This document shows positions 36,001 to 47,479 of a DNA stretch of 64,000 nucleotides, in pieces (the first letter of the stretch is position 1; every line of letters starts with the position of its first letter). A program made the translations under genes and the position numbers. Below the pieces are notes generated by a model. That model saw only the letters and a list, made by a program, of their open reading frames with translations. It made no database searches and had not been told where the DNA came from. Origin of the DNA: Eublepharis macularius (lineage: Eukaryota; Chordata; Lepidosauria; Squamata; Eublepharidae); the NCBI RefSeq assembly GCF_028583425.1, contig NC_072801.1, positions 59,845,766-59,909,765 of the forward strand, given 5' to 3'.

Positions 36001-37441
36001 ACACAAATTGCCTTCAATATATTATAGTACACGCAATCATCCACCTTCAGACCTGTACATAAAGTGCTGCATCCAGTACAATTGATGAAAATTCCTATGA
36101 ACAATCATTTGACATCATTTAAAGTGCTATTCAAAACAACTTATAATGATGGTGATAGAATACATAAAGTTCATAAAGTTCATAGGATCATTGCCAAGTA
36201 CAGATCAGAGTGTGCAGGATGGAATAAACCATCTGACGGGCAGACTGGTTCGCTATATAGGTCCCGTTTCCATTCTTTATCAAAGATGGTTAAAGAGCCG
36301 ACGTTAATTGCACCATTCCAGAAACATCCTATTCAAACACTAATAACCCAGACGTCAGGTAGTGCTCCTAAGGAACGCAGCCTTCCTTAGGAGCACTACC
36401 TGACATCCGGGTTATTAGTGTTTGAATAGGATGTTTCTCAGCTCTTTAACCATCTTTGATAAAGAATGGAAACGGGACCTATATAGCGAACCGGTCTGCC
36501 CATCAGATGGTTTATTCCATCCTGCACACTCTGATCTGTACTTGGCAATGACCCTATGAACTTTATGTATTAATGTAATAATAAATAAATAAATAAATAA
36601 TGTAATAAATGAATATTCTATCACCATCATTATAAATCGTTTTGAATAGCACTTTAAATGATGTCAAATGATTGTTCATAGGAATTTTCATCAATTGTAC
36701 TGGATGCACTAGCACTTTATGTACAGGTCTGAAGGTGGATGATGCTGTGTACTATAATATATTGAAGGCGATTTGTGTATGTATGAAATAATAACAAACA
36801 ATTGATTTTGTAAGTGCTTTATTAGTACTTTTTTCATTAGGACATCACAATATATTGTTTGGTTACAATCTCAAAAACTAAGCTGGGACAGCTCTGGTTT
36901 GTACTAGGATGGGAAATCACCAAGTAAATCTAGAGTTTCTACCCAGAGGCAGGTAATGGCATATGGCATAACCCTCTGAACATCTCTTTCCCTGAAAACC
37001 CTACAAGGTCACCGTAAGCCAGTTGTGGCTTGATAGCAAAAAAAAAAAAAAGTTCTCCCACATGTAAGATGGTAATAGAAGGTCAAGCTTTGAATACACT
37101 GCTAAAAAAATTAGTCAGAATTTGGCATCAGAGGAACCTAATTCTACTGCTAATAAATCCCACCTTGCTGAGATTCAGCTCATGATCTAATCTCACATTA
37201 GAAGAGTATAGAACTCTACCTTTCTCTTCTTTTGTACTTATAGCTTCTTGGACGTTTTGGGACCCCAGAAGAAGTGGCCTTGGGCGTCCTGTACCTGGCT
37301 GCTGATGGAACTTTCTGTACTGGTTTCAACCTCGTGATCAGTGGTGGAGCGGAAGTTGGCTTTGGGACAAAGGACGTGGTGGATCCTCAGCCTGGCAAAA
37401 GTGTGCGTGGGAGCTTTCAAGGTCCCACTAGGAAGCCTTAA
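27046..37441 (+). CDS. HSD17B14: HSD17B14-like short-chain dehydrogenase, copy B (complete, 9 exons)
   Basis: Exons: 27046-27133, 30101-30145, 31322-31422, 32331-32397, 32837-32925, 33315-33419, 34218-34285, 35475-35571, 37244-37441 (858 nt, 285 residues, stop TAA), all GT-AG. The product starts [17 protein letters not shown], matching the human start pattern. An in-frame ATG at 27037 would add Met-Ala-Ser and is absent in C. Landmarks: TGGTRGIG cofactor loop; beta-2 end FCSRA (Arg41); NNAA (96-99) in place of NNAG; Asn121; Ser148; Tyr161-x3-Lys165; SPGNIWTP (190-197); C-terminus about 15 residues longer than human. Family role: NAD(P)-dependent oxidoreductase of hydroxysteroids or similar small alcohols/ketones. 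By hand count it differs from copy C at about 26 residues (about 91% identical). Intron 1 holds nested SINE/hAT insertions, intron 7 a palindromic MITE and intron 8 a 936-bp inverted repeat. Residue 188 is Ser, Cys in A and C. Substrate not predictable from sequence. Confidence 0.9.
28030..28545. mobile_element. Two degraded tRNA-derived SINE copies in intron 1 of copy B
   Basis: 28030-28265 reads on the minus strand (TTACAACATTCTCC...CAACCCTGTGAGGC...GGCAGAGTGGGG order). 28300-28545 reads on the plus strand, with the 'gatgtaagttgctttggga' tail. Both match a SINE common in squamates. Heads are truncated. Confidence 0.6.
29152..29815 (+). mobile_element. tRNA-derived SINE interrupted by a hAT element
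   Basis: TTTGGTGCAGTGGTTAAGAG (A-box side) continues after the hAT insertion as TGCAGGACTCTAATCTGG and GGGTTTGATTCCC (B-box side). The body ends 'gggcagtatatgaatcaaacg'. Present only in copy B's intron 1; the C intron has lost this part. Confidence 0.8.
29181..29584. mobile_element. Non-autonomous hAT-like element nested in the SINE
   Basis: Ends TAGAGATGGGCATGATC and GGTTCGTACCCATCTCTA. A perfect 8-bp duplication GTTAAGAG lies at 29173-29180 and 29585-29592, taken from the SINE's A-box region. 404 bp, non-coding, with inverted 'ggttcg/cgaacc' repeats. Confidence 0.92.
34786..34954. mobile_element. Palindromic MITE in intron 7 of copy B
   Basis: An almost perfect hairpin from GCCGAATCCACATTACC to GGTAATGTGGATTCGGC with a small central loop near 34870. 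A and C lack it at this place (CCCAGGTGT). CpG-rich, unlike the AT-rich intron around it. Confidence 0.88.
35858..37051 (+). mobile_element. 5S-rRNA-derived SINE of copy B, split by a large insertion
   Basis: The head (CCTCTACCCAGATGGCCC...CAGTCTCAAAAACTAA) is separated from the body (AATCTCAAAAACTAAGCTGG...) by the inverted-repeat element. It ends in a poly-A run at 37038-37051. Orthologous to the SINE in A and C. Confidence 0.75.
35931..36866. repeat. 936-bp inverted repeat (giant hairpin) in intron 8 of copy B
   Basis: The left arm starts GTACCCAAACAATATATT and the right arm ends with its inverse AATATATTGTTTGGTTAC. The arms, about 440 bp each, are highly similar and meet near 36378 in TCCTAAGGAACGCAGCCTTCCTTAGGA. 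A 13-bp direct duplication TCTCAAAAACTAA flanks the insertion (35892-35904 and 36869-36881), and A and C have no insertion here. The right arm gained an AAAT microsatellite (about 36570-36605). No ORF of note. The long target duplication suggests retrotransposition rather than a cut-and-paste transposon; family not recognised. Confidence 0.85.
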
Positions 37442-37890
37442 AGCTGTAAAGAGGGTGGGGATAAGAGCTAACAGTCCAGCTGTCATTTATTCAAAGTCAT
37501 CCGTCCAAGAAGAATTGCTTCAAAGAGTCGTTGCATCATGAAGCTGTAGCAAAAGGGGATAAAAAGTGAGAGACTCACGAGTCAGTGTGGTGTAGAGGTT
37601 AGAGTCAGACTAGGAAGGTCTGGAATAAAAGATGGCAGCCCCATCTTGGATTCAGCTTCAACTGGCCCAAACTCTGATACTCTAAGCAGAAGCTCAGCTG
37701 TGGAATGTCCCTTCTCTAATTAGGCTTTATTTTGTCAGATGCATGCTCCCAAGGACAACGGGACCGTGAAATGGTTGAACTTCATTAAATGCTTCCTGTT
37801 GATGTTTTCTATTGAATTCCTTTGACTATCAACTGTGTGTGTTCTTATCCCAAATCCCATCATACAATAAAGAAAAGAAGTGCTATAAAT
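37442..37890 (+). promoter_or_regulatory. 3'UTR and polyadenylation signal of copy B
   Basis: Collinear with the A and C 3'UTRs. AATAAA at 37866-37871. Confidence 0.75.
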
Positions 37891-39751
37891 ATGCTGTCAC
37901 TTTGATGCTTACGCATGAGTTTTCATCAAGATTTGCCCTTTCTAGTTGAGCTGGGAAGGCGTGGAACAATCTATCAAGAAAGCTGAAAGAATGAAATCTC
38001 TTTTTTTCAAAAAAGAGGGAGATCAAAGTAGAAGAGCTTACAAACATAGGATGGAGGGTAAATGTCCATTTTGAAGGTATTACTGAGTTTTGGGGAGGGG
38101 ATTACATGGAAAACATTAAGTCAGGATGAGTAACCCTACAAATGAAGAGATGGCACAACAAGCCTGCGGTATAATTGCACAATTCATTCTAATTCTGTAA
38201 TTAGAATATCAATTCTCTCTTCTTCCAATTCAAGAATGTCCATGTTTATCAAAGTCTTTCTCTAGAAGACTTAGAGCAGTGGTGCCCAACATTTTTGCGT
38301 ATGAGACCCCTTTCTAATCTCAACAAATTTCCTAGACCACCCACATGATAGCAGTAGACAGTTCTATTACTATCCACTGATTGAGAAAACCATTGACAAA
38401 AAGATGAAAATTACAGTTCTTAGAGCACATATGGATTTCCCAACCCCTTGCAACAACTCCATAGCCCCTCTGGTGTCTTCAGCCCCCCACATCGGAACCA
38501 CTGCCTTAAAAAAAGGCCTTGTCAGACATTCCATCCACAGGTGGTTCCCTTTTCATTAAAGAGTACAGTTTTTAAAGAATCACTCTGCTGATGTGATTCA
38601 TACCTTTAAAGAAGGCTTTACAATGGACATCTGCACAATTCCACTGTGTTTCCTGGCGCCCACATTTTTCTTTCCAAAACAAGGAATCAGTCCTGATTTT
38701 CTCCACCTCATTGGAGCAGGAGAGGCCTCAGGACACTTAAACAACACTAACAACCTCATTTGTGCAACGGGGCTCAAGTCTTGGACAGAGTGGCCTCTGG
38801 AGCTCCAGGAATGGTCACTGCAGACCCTATGGTGCCCCCAGAAATCACACAATTGCACATTCAAAAGCAGTACATCCTGATTAATGTGATATTATTTAAC
38901 TCCATGTGATGAAAACCTTCAGCTGCTCTTTCTGCACATTAAGTCTTTATTCAGGGGGTGGGATATTTTTTTCCAGTCTTATTGGTAACCTTTAAAAAAG
39001 CACCGATAGATTCCTCATGACATCATCTGATTTTCCTTTTTCTGGTTGCTTTGATGGAAGTGTGGAGGGGGAGGTATGATTTCTGCATTCCTCACCCTCA
39101 TCCATGCTATTCCCCAACGCAACTGCTGGCAGGCTTTTTTAAAAGTATTGGTTGTATATTAATTATTTTTATTATTTTATATTTTGCAAAACAACCGAAA
39201 ATAACAAGAAGATAAGACAAAACGGGGGAAAGCTTCCATCCAAACTGGCTATTATTTATATATATTAATTGAATCCATTTCTAAATAATAATTCTGTAAA
39301 ATAACTATTCAGTACCTTCATCAACACTTACTTAATTGCTAAGTTTTGGTAGTAGGTATATGGCCATACCATCTCTTATAGATCAGAGGGGGGTGTCTTT
39401 TCTTCTTCCTCTTGATCCACAGTTTCTCCACTAGCACTGCCACCACCCCAACTGAAACAGGTTCTTCCCTTTACAAAGTCTTCGAGCAAGCTGGTGAACC
39501 ACTGAACATGTACAGAGTTCTAGCACATGACTGAACAAGCTGCACATATGTGAGGCCTAACAAAACTTATCTTAGCCAAGAAAGGTCTTTAAGTATAAAA
39601 GCCTACAGAATATAGACAGCATATAGGATGGGGAAAATAGAACTGGGGCAAGGTTTGCAGCCATAAAAAGGAAATGAAACAAGTTGCTACAGTCTATCTA
39701 CCACATTAAAGGTTCCCACAGAGTAATCTTGTTAATTACTATTTATTTATT

Positions 39752-39783
<32 letters not shown>

Positions 39784-40070
39784 CATTTATAATCTGCCTT
39801 TATCACTGAGACTCAAGGAAGATTACATAGTGTGAAATTAGCACAGTCAATATCAAGGATATTTCCATAAACAATGCCATAGGGAAAATAAAGGCAAGTT
39901 TATAAAGATGTAACATTAGCAAAAAAAAAATGCTGAAACAGAGCATAAGCAATTCTAGGACTGAGATTGGACAACACAGAACTAGCCAGAAGGATCATAT
40001 TTAAAGCAACAGACAGGATGTAAGGCAATATAGTGTGAAGTCTATGGTACCTAATTTTTTTACTGAAGCC
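37891..40070 (+). repeat. Duplicated 3' flank (copy B side)
   Basis: No gene. Matches A's flank at 10490-14010, without A's hAT element and 210-bp insertion. Contains a copy of the unclassified repeat at about 39735-39930. Confidence 0.8.
39752..39783. repeat. (GTT)n microsatellite
   Basis: About ten TTG/GTT units inside the unclassified repeat. The paralogous A position (about 13690) has an ATT-rich tract instead. Confidence 0.9.
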
Positions 40071-41629
40071 TTCCTTCTGCGCTCCCAGGGGCGAGGCTGA
40101 GATGTGGACTGCTGTGAGATATTGCTTCCTGGGCTGGATCCGAATGTCACTCACAGAGGATTATGGGGGGGGGGGAGGAAGCAGACATGCTTGGTCGGTC
40201 ATCGTGCCTGCAAGAGAAAGACACATGTGGGCTTTGCCCCGTCCATGGCCAAGGCAAAGCCTGCACTCCAACATCTGAGAAGATGCACATAGTAGAGAGC
40301 GGCAGCGGCAGGAACCGGCTGATGTGAGACCCTCTGGTGAGGATGTGAACTGCCTTGGGGTGCTTTTACCTTTAAGGGAGAGAATGAGCAGGTAGTTACG
40401 AACACTTGGTCAAGAGTAGTTTCCTGGGCAACTGCCTCTGGGGCAGGCAGGGGCTGCTGCCACCATCCTCTCCCCCACCACGGCTAGTGGTCAGGTGAGT
40501 TTAGGTGATGGGACAGCCAGCACAAATCAGCTGGCTTAGCCACTGCCCCATCTCCTTCTTACCAGTAAGTACTATCTCTCCCCTTACTGAGATGGAACTT
40601 CAGAGTCAGATAACCTGCAAGGAAACATGAGTGGTTATTGTTAGTAGCTATTGTTTGCTCTTCTTCCCTTCAGCAAGCGCAAAGTCCCCAAAGTGCACCC
40701 AGTGCCTGCCACCATGGGCACCCTCTCTCCCGCCTCGCGTTCAAACTGCCCATGGCACACAGCAAACAGACAGAGCTTCCAGCCATGTGCTCACTTACCT
40801 GAGAGTGCGGGGGGGGGGGCTGGCCAGATGTTTTATAGGGTGCATTTGCGGGTGATTGGGTGCGGGGAGGAGGGCTCATCCATGCCAGGAGCACACGCTG
40901 ATTGGTCCCCATGATAGTTCCCATCCTATGCTCCTTTTGGCCATGGGGGCAGGGCAGGGAGCTCTGATAGGGGGCTGAGTTTTCGCCATTCCATGGGAGC
41001 CTATGGGATACACCTTGTTCTTTCGTGGCGTAGCTCTTTTGCGCCACTGTGGGCATTCCTGCTTCTGGAAGGGCTTAGGGAGCAAACTAACTCCGGCCCC
41101 ACCCTGCTCCCCGCCCCGTCCTGTGCTGACTTGGGGCTCTATGCCGCTTTTCCACTGCCGCCCAACCACCTCTTGCTTGCTGCGGCGCCAGCCTGCCAGC
41201 GGTGCTGCGCCTTGTGCCACCACCAACAGAAGGGCATTTACGCTCATGTAAGAGCCAGTTCCGCCATCGCAAGCCTTAGTTCGGTTCCTATTCACTTTCC
41301 CTGCACCCCTTAGGACTGCACTGCCCTATTAATATTCACTAAATTCGCATCCTCTTTTTAACCTATATACCTTTTTTCTTCTAAACTTAAGTAAACTAGG
41401 ATTCTTAACTCAAATATTTTCTCCTTCTCCTTAATATATTTTTAAAAAGAAAGTAAATTGATTGGTTATTTATAGATCTAAATATCATTTATATTGTTTG
41501 GAATTTTAAAAATAAAACCTTTGAATCTAATATGTTGCTTGATGGTGTGATAATTATGTATTTTTTATAAAATTAACTGTATAGTAAGCAAATGAGAAGT
41601 CTATATCAAATATTTATAGGAAGGAGACC
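40071..41629. other. Unclassified GC-rich block followed by AT-rich sequence
   Basis: Begins where the A/B flank homology stops. About 40080-41320 is GC-rich with overlapping ORFs on both strands (for example 40876-41295 on the minus strand) but no recognisable domain. About 41330-41629 is AT-rich. It could be a transposon or an L1 5' region; I do not recognise it. Confidence 0.4.
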
Positions 41630-42725
41630 AAAGAGATGACACAGAATGTCAACATGTCTGAAGGAAAAGAAAAAGGAGCATGTAGTAACGACACGAGACA
41701 GGATCTGGATGCAAAGTCTGTCCCTCCAAAGATGGAGGCGAGAGTTTTATTAGTTTGTATTCAGGAAGTCCCGGATGCCCAAATATGGTTATAGCAACAG
41801 TTACAAGTTACACATTCCATTCTCAGCCAACTAAGCAAAATATGCTGTGATCAGACTTTTGTCTTATCTAGGAAGTATAACGGAAAGAAAGGTACATCAT
41901 GAGCCTCTGAGCATAGGAGAATGTTACTTAGAGTGTATGGGAATGTTGTGCTCTGTGAATGGTGAGAGACTTATTGTTACACATTTAAACTACTCCCTGA
42001 GTCTTCCCGTGTGGCATGCCAACTGACCAGGAGATCAGGAACGTAGAAATGTAAAGAGCAATTAATGGAGGCTGTGTGGCATGCCTACTCCGGCCTACAG
42101 GAGCACAGAGAATTAGATGAGGAATTAGATTTCTCAGCCCTCATGGAAAAAATCTGAGAGACTTTGGTGATACAATTGCAAATTATTACTTCTCAAATTA
42201 AAGAGTCAACAGAATGTACTCAAGAATGAATCAAGCAAGCTGAAAAAAGTACTTATGATAAGATTAAAAAAGACATTTCAACCCTAAAACAATATTTTAG
42301 AGAAGGTACTAGCAGAAGTTCAAAAGAAAGTTCAACAAAACTCACCGGAGATTGCCAAAATTAAAGTCCAGCATAAAGATTTAGAATTGCATCAAGCAGT
42401 CTTATTTCAACAGTTGGAGGTGGCAAATCAAAAGACTGAAACTTTATAGACACAGAGTAGAATTTGCAATCCTTGATTCACATTTATCCCAGAAAATTTT
42501 GGGAAGACAAATATTGCAGACACTCTCTCTACGGTGCTACAAGACCATTTTATGACTGAAGCAGACTTTCCAGATATCGCTCAAACAGTCAACTCAAAAT
42601 TTGTATTCAAAAATAGAAAACCCAGAGATATATTAGTTAAATTTACCCACAAGAGAACAAGAGACTTTATACTGAACAAACAGAGAAATCTCCACTTAAC
42701 GTTCTGGGGACAGAACAGTTGAGGG
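41630..42725 (+). mobile_element. L1 LINE ORF1 fragment, split by a solo LTR
   Basis: The frame at 42534-42722 contains RKPRDILVKFTHKRTRDFIL, the RRM/C-terminal domain signature of L1 ORF1p, followed by NKQRNLHLTFWG. Upstream sequence (about 42110-42450) is lysine/glutamine-rich, as expected for the coiled-coil part, and is broken. The fragment stops abruptly near 42725. Confidence 0.8.
41681..42099 (-). mobile_element. Solo LTR nested in the L1 fragment (fossil), minus orientation
   Basis: Ends TGTAG and CTACA, with the 6-bp duplication GGAGCA at 41675-41680 and 42100-42105. On the minus strand AATAAAACTCTCGCC (near 41745) looks like a poly-A signal and R region. 419 bp, no internal genes. 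Younger than the L1 copy. Confidence 0.85.
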
Positions 42726-43130
42726 GCATTGGTTGCTCCCATCGCATCCAGTGGTCCTTCCAGTCTCCCCTATGGTCTCCAATGAGCAGCGCTGGCAGTT
42801 GTTGTGGCACCCGCCCCCACTTGCCTCCACATAGCTGCCTCTCCTGGACCTTGGGGGACTGATCCTGGCTGCTGGGTCCCTCTTCACTCTTTGCAACCTT
42901 TCTGATCCCACTTTTCAGGAAGAGGGAACCTGTTTCTCACAGCTTGGAGGCAGATTTGCAAGCGCACGGAACTGCAACCACCTTATTGGAAATGGGGGTT
43001 GGACTGGCACGAGGGTGGGTGCCTTGTCTGCACATTCAGTGTTACCTCTGCCTTGCCCTGACAAGGATACCTGCTCCCTGATGGGGGGGGGTGTTGGTGG
43101 GCAGTGGAGATCATGGCCTCTCCATTGGCA
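42726..43130. other. No gene or recognised repeat
   Basis: Mixed GC content between the L1 fragment and a SINE. A reverse ORF of 71 residues shows no domain. Confidence 0.5.
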
Positions 43131-43625
43131 CATTCTCCCCTTCTCCATTTTACTCTTACAACACCAACCTTGTGAAGTAGGCTAGGCTGAGAGTGTGTAA
43201 CTGGCCCAAGGTCACCCAGTAAGCTTCCGTGGCAGAGTGGAGATTTGAGCCTGGGGTCTCCCAGAGCCTTGTCTAAACAGTAGAGATGGGCACGAACCAC
43301 ACAAAAAAGAACCACTAGGTTCATGGTTTGTGGGTTTTCACAAACCAGGAACCACAAACTGACACAGAACTGGGGCCAGTTACGAACCAGTTCGTGGTTC
43401 GTGGTTCATAGGGTTTAAATGCCCCAGGGAAATGGCCATGTAAACTGTCCCTTTACGACCAAAATGAACCAGTAGACCAGTTCATGGAAGTTTGTGGAAA
43501 GGAACTTCCACGAACCACAGGTTCGCGAACCACAAACTGGCCAGGTTCATGTGGGTTTTTTTGGTCGTAATTGGATTCGTGCCCATCTCTAAACACTACC
43601 CCATGCTGGGTTATGTTCTGTGGGG
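43131..43625 (-). mobile_element. tRNA-derived SINE (minus) interrupted by a hAT element
   Basis: TTCTCCATTTTACTCTTACA, GTGACTGGCCCAAGG-type and GGCAGAGTGGAGATTTGAGC blocks lead to the tRNA-like head, which resumes after the hAT element as AACACTACCCCATGCTGGG. Same SINE family as at 28030. Confidence 0.7.
43281..43591. mobile_element. Non-autonomous hAT-like element in the SINE
   Basis: Ends TAGAGATGGGCACGAACC and TTCGTGCCCATCTCTA. CTAAACA is found on both sides, so the 8-bp duplication is imperfect or overlaps the end. 311 bp, full of inverted 'gaaccac/gtggttc' repeats. Confidence 0.85.
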
Positions 43626-44459
43626 CTAAGGGAAGCGTCAAGTCCCATTGACTGGGAAAAAAGCAGGATAGAAATCTTTTAAATCAATAATGGTATGCAA
43701 AAAATGTCATCCTCTGTACTGCCATTAACAGTTTCTCTAGAATACATCTCTCATCACAGATTAATCACTGGAAGAGCATAGCTTATGTGTAAAGTGCAAG
43801 GAAAGAAGGCAGGGGACTGTTGCTGCAGCCTTCTCCCTGGTATAAATAATGCCCTGGCCCTTTAATATGACCTGAATGGACAGTATTTGCCAGGTAATGT
43901 TATTCATCTCCATGCTGGGAAAATCTTTAGGTGCCCATTTTTACATATTAAGCTTCTATTAAAGTGATTGGACATTTTTCACCAGGCCTGATGCCAGGCC
44001 TAGATGGGAGGGGATACAGCAACGGTATCTCGTGTGTCTTAACCAGTACATGCGTTGAAAACGTTCCCCATGTGAGAAAACATTAATTCCTGCCTCCCTT
44101 CCCCTGGAACAAATGAGAACTTCTTTTGTCTTTCAAATCCAGTTTGTGTCTCTTCTGCCACCCCTTCTCAGTTCATTGCTGTGACCGGACTGGGGAATTT
44201 TAATTTCCTTCTAATGATCCAGGCTACTGTCAAGAGCAGAAGATCTTATTTCCAGCGTCATCTAACACGGCATAGCCATTGGCAAGCACCTGTGAACCCT
44301 AACTCCCAGGATGGTCGACTGTGTGTGCGTGTGTGCATGCTTGGCTTTTCCTCCCACCAGTGGTGAGGTGTTCTTGATGAGGACTGGTGAAAGATTTGGG
44401 TGGTTGTAATGTAAGGAAGACTCTTCATTTTTTTCTCTAGGATAGTTCTACCTGGGAAG
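43626..44459. other. Intergenic stretch before psi-2
   Basis: No gene. Part (about 44250-44470) matches intron 1 of copy B near 28600-28830 (GTGTGCATGCTTGGCTTTTCC), so it is array-derived. Confidence 0.5.
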
Positions 44460-45587
44460 GATATATATAAAAGGCAATTTGCAAAGTAGAATGAAGTTTA
44501 TACTCCCAACATATACTCCCATCATGTTCTTGTTTGCATGATAGAAAGAAATCAGCTGACAGAACAATGAGGAAATGAAATGTACCCCCCACATAAGCAA
44601 CAAAGCTTTGGGGAGGGCCTTCTCTTTATTGGAGACACTCTGGTGGTTGGTTTGTGGTTAGAAGATCTGCCTGTGGAAGGTTGCCTGTCCTGAGACAGAA
44701 AATACCTCTTCCACCCACAAAGTGTTTGTTGGTTTTTTTGAAGACTTAAAAGGTTGGAATGACAGGAATTGAATCGTGTAAACAAACAAATCTCATGATG
44801 TACATCTCTGTGTGTGCATGTGTGTGTGCCAAGCCTCTGAATTTTGTCTTGTGCTCTGTTCTCTCCTTTTCTTCAGTTTGCCAAGGTGCCAATGTGGTCT
44901 TCTGTTCTCGAACATGTGGAGGTGAGTCAAGAAGACCCGCTTGACTCACCTCTCAAGACAGGTTCCCCTTGTTTGCTTAAAAATGCCACCTCTACAGTGA
45001 ACCTCCTTGAGTCAATTTACAAAGGAAAACAAAATAAAATGAGAAAGGCACTGAAAAATGTTAATTAAAAAACTTTAAATACCTTCTAAGAGCTGTACAA
45101 AAACAAAAAAAAGGATTAGTTGCCTCAAATGATTTATTTATTCAATATTCATACCACTTCTCTTCAGTTCTCGGTTAAGGCCTCAGGGTATAATAACAAT
45201 ATCCAAAGAACAACCCCATGTTTAAAAGTCTGGATAAAAAGAAATGTTTTGGCCTGGTGAGACTCAACGTGAAAGGCATTCCACAGGTTTTGTGGTCACC
45301 CACATCATCTTAACTGGTGGGGCCCAAAGTGACCCTCGGCATTGATTATGGCCAAGAGCAGATAGGCAGGTCATAGAGAGCTCTGGGCACAGGGGTGAGA
45401 TTTTCCCTGTATCGAGCCTCTTACCCTCTCTTGCTTTCAATATATATTAGTTTAGCAAATATAAAGACAGTTCGAGGTTGAGGATAGTAGATACAGGGAG
45501 AAGAAGAGTCAGCTGGAATGATAAGACCGTAGCCAAAGTGGTAACTCCCATAGTCTGCTTCAAGCACTGCCAGAGAAAGAATACCAT

Positions 45588-45779
45588 GGCCGTTTCCACA
45601 CTACTTACCTTCATCCGGAACGCTGCGGAACATCGCAAAAAAAACATGGAAGATAGTGTCTTCTTACACGAGTTTTGCGTGATGTTGTGCAAAACTCACG
45701 CGAGAAGATGCTATCTTCTGTGGTTTTTTCGCGACATTCCACAGTGTTCCGGATGAAGGTAAGTAGTGTGGAAATGGCC
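45588..45779. mobile_element. Palindromic MITE, orthologous to that in psi-1
   Basis: Same ends (GGCCGTTTCCACAC / GTGTGGAAATGGCC) and same insertion point as 18640-18826. Marks the common origin of the two units. Confidence 0.85.
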
Positions 45780-46194
45780 CAGTAAGAAGTTTTCAGTTCC
45801 ATACATCAAGGAGAGTGTAGCAAACGCACTGTGAGATTCTCCCGGCTCTTATCCCATGACAGCTTGTTCAGCCGTCATGTCTCCAATCCTGACTGACACC
45901 AGAAGGGCCTCCTAAGATTCTGAAAAAGAGTGTGGAGTGGGTTAACGTCACCCAATATTCCCTCACTGCTCTCTTGGATAGGTTCTGACCTCTGTGCATC
46001 CTCGCCAGACATCTTTCTTTCCTCCCCAGCTTGTTAGTGGACTTCCCTTTTATTCTCTCACCACTCCCAGCCTCCAACCCGCAGCAATCTTGATGCCCGG
46101 GCAGCTCTAGACAGCCCTGATTAAACCCTGATTGAGCCTCCAGCTGATGGCATCCAACCTGCTCCTTCTCCTTGTCCTCCTGATGCATCCCACC

Positions 46195-46610
46195 TGCCTC
46201 TCCCTGTCGTCTGCCTGACTGCTGTGGTGCTACTGCTCATGGAATCGCTCTGTGGCCAGCTACCCTCTCCATCTGACCCACACCACAAAGCGTCTGGTCA
46301 GTCTGGGCCTCTAGGGCTCCCCCTGTCTCCACCTCCACCCTGAGGCAGAGGGCCTATCAGCTTTGCTGACTGCTGCTCCCTTTCCCTTCTCAGCCATGGG
46401 TCTTGCCCAGTGCCGCAGCTGTGGAACGGATGGCCATGAGGACCCTGCAGCTGCTGGGCAGCCCACTGGGATTCTCACTGTCACTGCTGCCTTCGCCAAC
46501 ATACCCTCAGCTCCACCGAGCACTCTGGCCTCTCCACCTACCCCCACGGCCTCCTCAATGTTCTTGGGCACTGCTGCCTCTGAGAGAGTCATGAGTCAAC
46601 AATGACTTGA
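46195..46610. other. GC-rich insertion of unknown type in psi-2
   Basis: Not present in psi-1. ORFs on both strands (46363-46605 plus; 46311-46592 minus) have no recognisable domain. It ends beside a remnant of the 5S-SINE tail (CAACAATGACTTGATAACCC). Confidence 0.4.
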
Positions 46611-47479
46611 TAACCCAAAAAAGTTCTAGCACATGTAAGATGGTCATAATAAGTAGGGCTGTGAATATACTGGTGGGAAAAAAATGAAAGTCAGAATTCC
46701 CCACCAAGGAAACCTAAATTTTATAGCTATTAAATCATACCCTGCTGAGATTCAGCTCAGGATTTAATCTCACATTAGATGAGTATAGAATTCTATATTT
46801 CTCTTCTTTTGTATGCTTATAGCTTATGGGACATTTTGGGACCCCAGAAATAGTGACATTGGGTGTCCTGTACCTTGCTGCTGATGGAATTTTCTGCACT
46901 GGTCTAATCTTGTGCTCGGTGGTAAATTGGAAATTGGCTTTGGGAAGAAGGACGAGGTGGATCCTCCTGAGGCTGGTCCAAGTGCAAGTGGGAACTCTGA
47001 AGACTCCTCTAGGAAGGTTTAAAGCTGTAAAGAGGGATGGGGATAAGAGCTAAGAGTCCAGCTGACCTTTATTCAAAGTCATCCTTCTAAGAAGAAGTGC
47101 TCTGGAAAGGTGTTGCATCATGATGCTGTAGCAAAAGGGGTTAAAAAGTGAGAGACCTCGCTGTCAGGCAAAGGTGAATGTCTGCAAACTTCCCTTGAAG
47201 TTTTCACAGGAAAATATTTGGAGAGACATGGTTTTACAGCCAGTTGTTTGGCCTCTAATGCCAAGGTGCCACACTTTGGTATAGAATTTTCCTTATTTAA
47301 ACTACAAACTCTAAACAGTAACATAAAAGCTATAAACAAAAATCACAGAGGATAAGAAAAACACAAGGTTCTAAAAAGGCACCACACTTTGAAGAAGATA
47401 CCAGATTTGCTAACTTGCAAACATATTCAATTGCACCCTTAAATCATAGTTAATCAGGTCAGGCTGATTGTGTACTTTA

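Noticed and set aside
40876-41295. 139-residue minus-strand ORF
   Set aside because: No recognisable domain, competing frames on both strands, no splice context.
46363-46605. 80-residue ORF as an exon in psi-2
   Set aside because: It sits in an insertion absent from psi-1, with no domain and no array homology.
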